NCBI GenBank assembly: GCA_025667525.1
Contig: CM046878.1
Coordinates: 517,398,274-517,462,273 of the forward strand
Source: Glebionis coronaria
Lineage: Eukaryota > Streptophyta > Magnoliopsida > Asterales > Asteraceae
DNA length: 64,000 nucleotides
Direction of reading: 5' to 3'
The translations under genes were made by a program, and so were the position numbers. This document shows, one piece after another, positions 54,609 to 64,000 of the stretch; the stretch's first letter is position 1, and every line of letters begins with the position of its first letter. The notes beneath the pieces were generated by a model. The model was not told where the DNA came from and did no database searches. It saw nothing but the letters and a program-made list of their open reading frames with translations.

Positions 54609-57471
54609 TGTAACACCCCATTTTGATAAATGTAATATCACAGGATAATTATGGCGTGTCATCAAAGCATGCAAGGTAAATGTCTAAAAACATTAAATGA
54701 CCATAAAAGGAAATATCGGAAACAAACATCGGTAATCTAACATAAGCTCACACACATGAATATAAGTACTGAAATGGAAAAGGACTAAACAATGTCTAAA
54801 GAAATGAAGTAATGTAATGTATAGAAATATGCATAAAGTAATGAAGGCTAGATAGCTTCCATCTGTATGCACGTACTCTCAAGTCCTAGTTGCGTCCCCG
54901 AGTACCTACCGTTTGGGAACATGAAAGGGAAACGGCTGACCATAACGCCCAGTGAACAGATATACAAGCATAACATGAAATGACATAAGCATAATAAGAC
55001 TAATAGCATCAAAAATGTATAAGTCCTAGATAACCTATAACATGTTCATAAAACTGGTTTTATAGTTTGAAAAGACTTACATTTTTATACAAAAACTATA
55101 TTAATTAGCCAATAGGCCATATAGGTCATGAGGTTCCACCGTGCATGAATACTTGGAGGGGTGACCTCATTATGCAATTAGAAGGGATGCCTCTAATTAA
55201 TTAGTCCGGGTAGGAGGGATCAACTTATTGTGAAGGATGCAAGACACACACCACATTCACCATGAAAATCCTGTAAAAACATGTAACTAGGATGCACCCA
55301 TACGCCCCACATGATAATATAAATATATGGCCAAAACTGTAAAGGGATGCCACAAGCAATCACTCCGCCGTTGGGAAGTTATAACACTAGTGCCTTTAGT
55401 GTTATGGTTATGGTACCTTCATAACTAGGTGACATGGTCATGCATGTATATGGCTTAGGCATTTAAAACTAACATAAGTAGATCCAAACATATAAAACAA
55501 ATACTTGGGGAAAATAATTGGCTGCAAATGGGGAATCCTAATAAGGAAAAGAATGTCCATACTAAAGGACATAATATCGTACCTTATGTCCAGTGAACGA
55601 GGAAAGATGAAAGGATGCAAAGTCCTACTACGATCTCACTATTGTTACATAAATAAGGGATATGTATGAGTTGTCTGATTACTGAGTATGTTACTGGTTC
55701 TTGTATGTTCTTAGCTTGTTTTATATGTTCATGTCTTATTTTACTGTTTTAAATGATTTAGTGTATTATTCATGTATTCCGTGTCTTCTATTTATGTATT
55801 ATCTTGTATTCTTGTATTATTATACTTGTAGTGTAATAATAAGTAACTTTCTAAAAATAGCAGGTTTCTAAAATAGAAAGTTTCCAAAAATAGAAAGTGT
55901 CAAAAAATAGAAAGTTTCCACAAATAGATCAGTTTCTAAAAATAGAAAGTTTCTAAAAATAGTAAGTTTCTTGAAATAGAAAGTTTCCATAATTAAAAAT
56001 AAGCTAGATTAATAAGCTAATAATATAAGCAAGTGTTATCTAGTTAAAAGTTATAAGCCATGAAAATAATAGTATAGTTTATTAATTAAGTACAATAGGT
56101 TATATCTGATTATTAATTAATAATGATAGTACATGTTTTATTAATTAATAACATATCATGGTTAATTAATAAACTAGAGGTTATACAAATTTTAATTAAG
56201 TCATGGTTTAATTAAATTAGGTCTAATAAAATACTTAGGTTAACACGTATTATTAATTTTAATTAATAAACCTAAGTCATGTATTATTAATTAATTATAA
56301 GTTCATGTATTAAATAATTAATTAACAAAACTATAGTCTAAAATTAAATGAGAAAATATACTTAGGCTAAACATGTATTACTTATAAAAATAATATAACC
56401 TAAGTCCATTTTTTAATTAAATTAATTATTAGACATGTTAATTAATTTAATAAATCTTGTAAAAGTTAACAAACAATCCCGAGCCTGAAACCCGAGACAA
56501 AAACCAAAACCCGAACACCAACCACCACTCACAGCCGCGGCTGTGGTGGTGGCTGGTGGCTTTGCAGCCAACGACGGCAGCTACTGCTGCTGCTGCGCCG
56601 TGGCTAGCCACTTCTAGAACAAGGTTCCCATCGGCTTAAGCCGGTGGTGTTCCTTCTGCCCTCGCTGCGTTCCCCCTGCTCGAACAACCTAGCCACCGGC
56701 AATAGCTGGTGGTTCCCACTGCTTGAGATCACCACACACCGAGCCCCAAGGGGTCTCGGCTGTGGCAAAACAAGGGACATCGAGAGCCCTTGGCTCTCGG
56801 TTGGCTGCCGAACCACACAAACAAACCAAACAAACCCTTATTCTTGTTTTAATAAATCCCATAACATGTTTATATTAGTTTTTTTAAGATCAAATCATGT
56901 GTTCATAAATAAATTAAAAAGAATTAAGAGATCAAGGTTCTTGATATACCGAACAAGTGATTAAACAAGGATTAGAAATACGAACAAGAACACGTTGGAA
57001 TCCAAGATCAAAACGAAACTGAATCTCTCTTTCTCCTTGGGGAATGCCGCGGCTAAGGAACCAAAAAGGGAGGCTAGGGTTTTAACTTTTTGTCAAATTC
57101 TTGTGTTATGAAAGTCCCTGTGAATTATTATTCACCTTAGTCAAAATTTAAATGGGCCTGGGCCCCCTTGTTCCCCTTGTCCGCGGCTACAACAAAGCCA
57201 GAAGGCAAACCCATGCCTTTTCTTAGTTAACATAATATTCGTGTATGCTCGTGTTTATTATTCGTGTTTATAATTATTATACGTAATAATTATCGTGTTT
57301 ATAAATGTTCGTGATTATAGGTTCGTGATTATAGGTTCGTGCATTATTACGTACTTAATAATTATCGTGCATTATTACGTAGGTAGTTTCTCAATAACAT
57401 AAATGGAAATTTTAATTGGTTCGTAGGTTTACGTGATGTACTGTTCATGGTATTTATATGCGGGTTTTACA
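54609..57471 (-). repeat. LTR shared by A1 (5') and A2 (3')
   Basis: 2,863 bp, TGTAACACCCC at 54609 and TTTTACA at 57471 on the plus strand. A PBS lies on its left (A1 side) and a PPT on its right (A2 side), so it serves both elements. Contents: a diverged 17-bp type array (55848-55985), a TTAATTAA-rich zone (56040-56460) and a GC-rich hairpin zone (56480-56830) with CGAGAGCC/GGCTCTCG at 56781-56799. A frame at 56644-56964 in that zone is not a gene. Confidence 0.9.
55848..55985 (-). repeat. Diverged 17-bp type array in the A LTR
   Basis: About eight copies of a TTTCTAAAAATAG / TTTCCAAAAATAG unit, less regular than in F, with two units spaced by ATCAG. It lies in the same part of the LTR as in F and B. 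Confidence 0.8.
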
Positions 57472-59732
57472 ACTCTTCCCATCTAAAAAGAATAATTCGT
57501 CCCCGAATTATAGATAACGTAAGCTGAAAGAGAAACATACCCGAATCAAAACTGGAAATGAGGGTAGAAGTCCGGATAGACTCCTCCGTCTCCCAAGTGG
57601 CTTCCCGCTTGGAATGGTCCCTCCAAATGATTTTGAAGAATGGAATCGTCTTCTTCCTCATGGCTCGCTCTTGACGATCAAGAACTCGTTCGGGTTCCTC
57701 AATGAAAGTAAGATCCTCACGAATCTGTTCGAATGGATACTGAACCATGTGAAGGGGATGATAATTGTACCCTCTGAGTAAGGACACATGAAATACGTTA
57801 TGAACGTGAGAAAGATGTGGAGGTAACGCTAAACGATACGATACTTCACCGACTCGTTCGAGGATATCAAATGGTCCGATGAATCGAGGACTGAGTTTTC
57901 CTTTGACTACAAAACACCTAAATCCACGCGCTGGTGATACCTTTAGAAAGACATGATCTCCCACGTTGAAATGAAAATCCCTACGATGCTTGTCGGCGTA
58001 ACTCTTTTGACGTGCACGAGCTTCCTGTAGTTTCGCCTTAGCTACAGCGACTCTCTCGTTGGTCGTTTCTATCATCTCCGGACCTTCAAGTGTTCGCTCA
58101 GCAACCTGATCCCAGCAGATTAGGGCGTGACATTTCCTGTAATACAACATCTCAAACGATGCACACTTGATGCTGGTGTGCCAACTGTTATTGTATGCAA
58201 ATTCTACCAAGCAGATGTAGTCGTCCTAACTTACTGTCCATTCTAAATCACACACTTGAAGCATGTCCTCTAATATCTGAATGATACGCTCCGATTGTCC
58301 GTTTGTCTGAGGATGAAAAGTCGTTCTAAGCTTAAGTCTAGTGCCCCAAGCTTTCTGTAGACTCCTCCAAAATCACGAAGTAAACCGAGGATCTCTGTCC
58401 GATATGATACTGGATGGAGCACCATGAAGTCTCATGATCTCCTTCTGATATAGGTCAACGAGTTTGCTAACCGCGTCATCCTTGCGGATCGGTAAGAAAT
58501 GAGCTAACTTGGTATGTCGGTCAACGATAACCCAAATTGCATCATGCTTCCTCTTGGTCTGTGGAAGTCTTGTGACAAAGTCCATGGATATCTTGTCCCA
58601 CTTCCACTCTATAATGTCTAATGGTTGTAGTAGACCACTAGATCGTTGATGCTCGATCTTAACCTACTGACAGGTAAGACATTTGGAGACATAGGTAGGA
58701 ACATCCTGTTTCATACCACTCCACTAGAAATACTGTTTGATGTCGTGGTACATCTTGGTGGAACCAGGATGAATAGAGAATGGGGAGCTATGAGCTTCAA
58801 CCAATAAAGCCTCTCTGAGTGTAAGATCATCAGGAACACAAAGGCTAGTGCCCTGCCATAAGATACCGTCGTCATCTACCCGAAACTCCGTATGTTGATC
58901 TTGGTTCTAAATAATTGCCCAGATTTCATCATCATCCTTCTGAGCTTCCTTGATCCTAGAGAGTATGTCTGGTTAAACTCTAAGATTAGTCCAGTAGCCA
59001 TATTGTCCACGTACCATGATCTCAATATCCAGCCGCTCCAAGTTTTGTATAATCTCTTCCTCTATCTTAATGTCGTTGATCATACCCGACTTCCTACTAA
59101 GAGCATCTGCCACTACATTCGCCTTGCCGGGATGATACTGCAGATTAATGTCATAATCCTTCAACAGCTCTAACCACCTTCTCTGCCTCATGTTCAGTTC
59201 ACGCTGAGTGAAGATATATTTTAGGCACTTGTGATCCGTGAAGATATCACATGATTCGCCATACAAGTAGTGCCTCCAAATCTTCAGTGCAAACACAACT
59301 GCTGCAAGTTCCAAGTCATGCATAGGATAGTTCTCCTCATAAGGCTTAAGCTACCGTGATACGTAAGCAATCACTTTCCCATGTTGCATGAGAACACAAC
59401 CAATGCCCTTCCCTGAAGCATCACTATAGATCTGAAATCCACCTGTACCAGATGGGAGAGTAATAATAGGTGCAGATACCAGCCTCTACTTTAGGTCTTC
59501 AAAGCTCTTCTCTTTTTCTTCAGTCCAGACGAATTTCTACCCTTTCTGCATTAGTTTGGTCAATGGCAGTGCTAATCGGGAAAAGTTCTCTACGAACCTA
59601 CGGTAGTAACCAGCTAAGCCTAGAAAGCTGTGGACTTCAGTTCCTGACGTCGGTCTTGGGCACTTGGTAATACCCTCAACCTTCGCTGGATCCATGGTTA
59701 TTCCCTCTGCGGATACTATGTGGCCTAGAATT
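57472..59732 (-). pseudogene. Element A2 pol: RT end to chromodomain, with PPT
   Basis: Starts on the left with a PPT (minus strand TAGATGGGAAGAGT, 57485-57472). Reading from 59732: RT end ([17 protein letters not shown]), RNase H ([34 protein letters not shown]), integrase with CLTCQ region, [28 protein letters not shown], the GPY/F module FIGPFDILERVGEVSYRL, then chromodomain EPERVLDRQERAM to REATWETEESIR and the end NSFRWEEL-like. Stops lie near 58372, 58660, 58725 and 59352. The right end is cut by the G LTR at 59733. Confidence 0.87.
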
Positions 59733-62642
59733 TGTGAGACCCCCAATATCTGACATGGAACAACTAGGCAACGAGGGGGTAACACGTCATAGTATAAGAA
59801 ACAATGAATTACAGTTCATACAAAGCTGACGAAATAAAAACGTGTACATTACATCATAAAAGGTCAGAGTTTTTTTACATAGGTCCCCGAGTTTTAGAAG
59901 CGGAAATATATATTATTTCGTCTCTATTTATAACATAAAGTTGCCCAAAAAATAAAATAAACTCCTGACAGTTTATATAAAACCAATCTTTCAAAAGCAT
60001 CACAAAAATCTCCAAGCTGCCATAATATCCTGTGGGCTCCCATCCAAGCAAAGCTAAGTAATAATACCTGAGATTAAACATGTAAAATCGTCAACATAAA
60101 GTTGAGTGATATTCATAGGTTTAGCAGTAAAGGTGTGGAACACAAGCATTCATTTGTAAACAAGAAATAGGGGAAAATGGTTACGTACGATAACCATAGT
60201 CCGAAACATTATTATTGCTGTTTAGTTCATGAACCGAAGCTTAACTCAGTGTAAGTTCCTCTAGTCAGTATTCAGCCTAAATACTCAAGTGATAAACAAA
60301 TATTTGTGCGTCAAGGTAATCGGGACGTGGATAGTCAATCCCGATGGATCCACCCACAACATTCGCGCTTGGTAGCAGGATTAATTAACGGTTCATGATC
60401 AATGAGGTAACTTAAGGCTAAAGACTAAAAGCAATAATATCAATGAAAATCAGTTGGAAATCCTCAAGTTCGGGAAAGCATATAATTTCTGGATAGCATA
60501 CAAGTTGAGGATAGCACACAGTTTTTAAATGGTTGTGTTCCACCATGTAAAATCTCATCCCGCGTTTAGAAACCATGTACAAGTAAAAGGGGTTATGAAC
60601 TCACCTTAGCCACGAGATAAGTCAATCACGGTACTCAGCAACTGAGTAGAAACAATGTAGTGAGACGATCACCGACGATATGGATGCCCGGGAAACACGA
60701 AAACCGCAACCTATCAAAATAAGGCGCCCGTTAAGACTCGAACTCAAGTATCGATATGTACCAAATATAATATGACTCAAATGTTTTCAAAATATTCATA
60801 TTTCAAAACCATTGACACGAACCAAAAGAATCCATATTAACCCATTTATTCCAACACTACACGTTAAAACACTTGAAATTGACCCGTTATACGACGCCAA
60901 GTCAACGTGAGTCAAACTATTCTTTAACCTTATTTGGACCAGTAGCTAAGTCATTTATACAATGACTAAGCACTTGAATAAGTCATCATGTCCGATGATG
61001 AATACTCAAACTCACGCAACACAAACATTGAAATATGTGTCCAGATAAAATCAGCAAGTACACCCCGAATGTACTCACCGATCTACCCTATCTAGACTTG
61101 TCCGTTTTAGATGAAAATTGGCGTCAATGTCACTTATAACCTATATAAGACCTCACCAAAATTTGAGCTAAAGTTCACACTTTAAAATCCATCATCTCGA
61201 CACTTTACTCGACTCCAAATTTGGGACATATTTGTGCACTTGTTTTATAAAACCGTTTGGACCACTTTAAAAGTACTAACTCGACAATCCGTCATTTGAA
61301 ACCACTACTAGACTCATCAAACTCAGTTTGTAAACTTTGAAAACCAGTAGTATCAAAAATCTAACCAAGCCTAAAGTCCCCGAGAGTCGACCCAAAATCA
61401 GCCACAATTTCGGATTGTGCCGACTTGCGTCTCCTGGTACACGAAAACTAAAACTAGCATAACTTTTGACTCGTAATGACTTAGAAGCTCTATCTTATAC
61501 CAAAACGACCGTCTCGGTAAACTCTACAATAAAGTCAAATAATCTCAGCCTTTCACAGACCTTAAACCCACGAAACAATCTGTTTAAAGCTGCTGTCCCA
61601 AATTATCCTTTTAGAAAACAAGTCAAAGCCATTTTCCCACCAAAACTAATCATTCCTATACCTATAGAATCATCATACTATAAAACCCATCAACCAAACA
61701 CACTCCTAAACACTTGCATGCAAAATTTTATCAAAAATCAAAGATCAAAATAACCTTTTTAGAATGAAAACAAGATGATCTAGCCATGATCATCACATGC
61801 ATGATGATCAAGACTCATCCCCACCATAAAAATCATATGAACATAAAATCTTGATGCATGTGGAAGATTTTTATATGTTTATAATCACCATAAGATTTTA
61901 TGATGTGGTCTAAATTTTGTTTTGATCTAATCATATGGAAAATTGATGAAATGAGGGTGTTTTGGCTTAGGAGCTCACGGCAAGAAAGGGAGGGGTGGGA
62001 GAGTTTTGGTGAAAAATTTTATAAGTTTGGTTTGTATGTGTTTATGTGAAGAAAATTTAATTTATATATGTTGGTAGTGGAGGGACCTAAGTTGCCAATT
62101 TGCAAACTTGTGGACCTAAAAGAAATTAATAGTTTTATAGGATAGAAAATGGTTATTGGTAAATATTGAAAATATTTACGGGGCTCGGGTTTCGTAAAAA
62201 TACTTTTCAAAAGTTACAATGCATCATAAAAATGATTATATGATTTCCCGACACGACTTAATACGTAATTAAAACGAAATCGTCAGAAGTATTAATTATC
62301 GAAACAATCGATAAATAAACGTAATATTTTGGGCATCCATCGGTACCGCGATCACTAGGAATTCTCGTTGTTCATTGATTTGAATAAACTCGTTAGTAAA
62401 ACGCACGCGGATGATTTTAAATCAAAAACTTTGATTTAAATTAAATATGGAAAAATAAAATAAAAATTTTATAATTCCATACAAAGTATTTATCGATGAT
62501 CAGAAAAATAATTAAAAAGTATAATTTTAAAAAAAATCTCAGGATTTACATATAGCAATACAGTAAAACGTAATACATTGGAAAATTCAAAAAGCACGAA
62601 CAAAAAGAATAAAATAATACTGGGAAAGTACGGGTCCTCACA
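59733..62642 (-). repeat. 3' LTR of family G element (full)
   Basis: 2,910 bp. On the minus strand it starts TGTGAGGACCC at 62642 and ends GGGGGTCTCACA at 59733. A PPT lies on its right side, so the G body extends rightward. Inserted in RT of A2; the candidate target duplication is 59728-59732 (gaatt), partner outside the window. It matches 1698-3358. It has AT-rich and TC-rich stretches but no gene; a frame at 61466-61753 has no homolog I know. Confidence 0.88.
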
Positions 62643-62840
62643 GTCTTCCCCCTAAAGGTACTCTGGTCCCCAGAGTTCTCCTGAATACAGTAGAAGATGC
62701 AAACAAGAGGAGGTACAAAGTGTAGAACAAAATTCATTGCTTCCCAGGTAATTTCCGTACCACGACGAATCTTAACGGTTAGAATTCACTATGCTTCAGT
62801 TTCTTAACTCCTTTTCGTATAACTTTTCAGTCTTGGATTA
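62643..62840 (-). pseudogene. Family G polyprotein end (chromodomain remnant) and PPT
   Basis: The PPT on the minus strand is TTTAGGGGGAAGAC at 62656-62643. Before it, codons read VKKLKHSEF, then after a stop VKIRRGTEITWEAMNF and, near the end, QENSGDQSTFRGK. This matches the pattern of a chromovirus chromodomain (LVKI..W...TEATWE) and the usual GD..FRG end. Short and damaged. Confidence 0.65.
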
Positions 62841-64000
62841 GAATAACGATCTTTCAATACGGAGATACATCAAGAGATAGAGTTGTTAGAAATACGTGCG
62901 ATAAACTAACAAGAATGAACACAAGAATCGCTTAAACGGGCAAAGTGAGATAAAATGAACTAAGATTGTTTATCAACAAGGAGTCGTAAATCGTGCAACT
63001 GTAAAACGTGACAATCTTAAAATGTAAGAATCCGGTTACAAAAGAAATAGAAAGGAAAATGATTGATATATGATCCTTTTAAAATACAACCTGTCACAAT
63101 CAGTTGTCTAGGAGTTTGGTATTACTTTAAAACTTAGTTTTACATATTTTCTTTATTAAAAGAAAATTTTACCAGGTGTAGTGATTAAAAATCAAACTCT
63201 ATATAAAATGAGTCGGTAAACAGTTGTCAAATCTTTTTCTTGATCAGGACTTCAAAGTAAAAGTAACTCAGTTCAAATAGTTATTTTGATCAGCTTAAGA
63301 GCTTTTCGGGTGACTGTATGAAATTATTGTTAAAACTCAGGTTTAACGTTACCATTAGGAAAGATCAGATCTTCCAAGTTATTAAGAATCATCGTTAGAA
63401 ATTATAAATTAATTTAATAATTTCATCAGATTGACAGTAAAGTATAATAAAATCAATTACTTCAAAAGATACAACTTGACACTATTTAAACATAAGTTAT
63501 AAATTTACCCAAAGAGGATGTATAGATCCGGTACTTAACTTGAAACAGTTATTTTGGTAATTTAAACATTTGATAAAATGTATAAAACGTTCTTAAAAAT
63601 TAATAATAATTTTTAGAAATCCCAGAAGGTGATTAAGGTATCAAATGGTAAACACGTAACATTTTCTGGTTTTCAAAAGGTGGCAAGACAACAACGAATA
63701 TGAAACATATAAAGGTCAACAATCTGCATGCGAGCGATAACACAAGGGAATAAAACAAAAAATCGTATCAATTCTTAACAAACGTGATAGAACAATCGCG
63801 TCAATGATAAAAATAATAAGAAACAAAGGATTGTAGCAAGTCATCGCTTCTTGAGTGCAGTTGGTGACACCAATAACGTCTTATTAAGTTCTCACTGGTC
63901 GATACACGATCGAAAAAGAAAAGCCACACAACGAATTTTCGAATCAAAGAAAATTCTTAAGAAGTCACTTGAGAGTAAAATCAGTAAAATGAAAACATTA
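62841..64000. other. Unassigned AT-rich sequence
   Basis: About 1.16 kb with no open frame of note and no pol motif that I can read in six frames, although integrase of G would be expected here on the minus strand. Either another element interrupts G just upstream of its chromodomain, or the region is too decayed. TGTTAGAAATACG at about 62885 resembles a copia LTR start but no second edge is visible. Confidence 0.4.

Larger units (their letters stand above)
3359..57471 (-). mobile_element. Element A1: old Ty3/gypsy chromovirus (Tekay/Del-like), three pieces
   Basis: A1 runs right to left. Its 5' LTR is 54609-57471, PBS 54594-54604, gag from 54180, then protease and RT to 51814, an RT piece at 36116-36318, and the RT end through RNase H, integrase and part of the chromodomain at 3359-5492. 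The pieces fit codon to codon once D (36319-51808) and B (5498-36110) are set aside with their 5-bp target duplications. Its 3' end is lost where a G LTR begins at 3358. Stops and frameshifts are spread through every domain. This is the host layer of most of the window. Confidence 0.85.

Noticed and set aside
56604..56964. GC-rich frames on both strands as a possible host gene
   Set aside because: They sit inside the A1/A2 LTR in the hairpin zone; no start context, intron or family signal supports a gene.
61466..61753. 95-codon plus-strand frame
   Set aside because: It lies inside the G LTR, opposite to the element's direction, with no known domain and no counterpart in the left G LTR.

Overview
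This window looks like plant nuclear heterochromatin. I find no host gene; almost everything can be read as LTR retrotransposons nested inside one another. PBS sequences matching initiator-Met tRNA, Ty3/gypsy polyproteins ending in a chromodomain (Tekay/Del-like chromoviruses), Athila-like gag genes with a TGGCGCCG-type PBS, and a Ty1/copia gag of a type I associate with composites all point to a eudicot. Asteraceae is my best guess, from remembered protein similarity only.

Layout. The backbone is an old minus-strand chromovirus, A1, whose pieces lie at 3359-5492, 36116-36318 and 51814-54608. Its 5' LTR (54609-57471) is also the 3' LTR of a second copy, A2 (57472-59732), so A1 and A2 form a tandem pair sharing one LTR. 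A1 is cut by plus-strand chromovirus B (5498-36110, TSD ACTTT) and, 203 bp away, by minus-strand Athila-like element D (36319-51808, TSD ATTGG). B carries two younger insertions: Athila-like element C in gag (8633-17974, TSD AGGAG) and chromovirus F in its 3' LTR (23675-34918, TSD ACATC). D carries copia element E in its protease region (41173-47736, TSD TCAAC). At the left edge A1 is broken by an LTR of family G (1698-3358), which is itself broken by element H (LTR 160-1697). At the right edge A2 is broken by another G element (LTR 59733-62642), whose last polyprotein codons follow and then run into unassigned AT-rich DNA.

How the parts work. A, B and F have the usual chromovirus order: LTR, PBS, structured leader, gag, zinc knuckle, protease, RT, RNase H, integrase, chromodomain, PPT, LTR. 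All have disabled genes. C and D keep gag and a protease-like segment but no RT, RNase H or integrase; an acidic open frame stands where pol should be, so they would depend on other elements. E keeps gag fused to a scrap of RNase H and is also non-autonomous.

Main observations. (1) The leaders of B, F and A1 carry twin stem-loops with a nearly constant loop (CGACCCATAGGC) on stems that differ but stay paired. (2) Three short GT-AG introns interrupt the gag to protease stretch at the same places in F and A1; B has the last two but lacks the first, precisely. (3) Three unrelated elements (C, D, E) carry regularly spaced short repeats with a CGGAA-like core, each placed between the promoter and gag. 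(4) C and D share an acidic reading frame replacing pol. (5) The LTRs of the chromoviruses carry clusters of perfect hairpins, one showing paired changes between the two LTRs of B.
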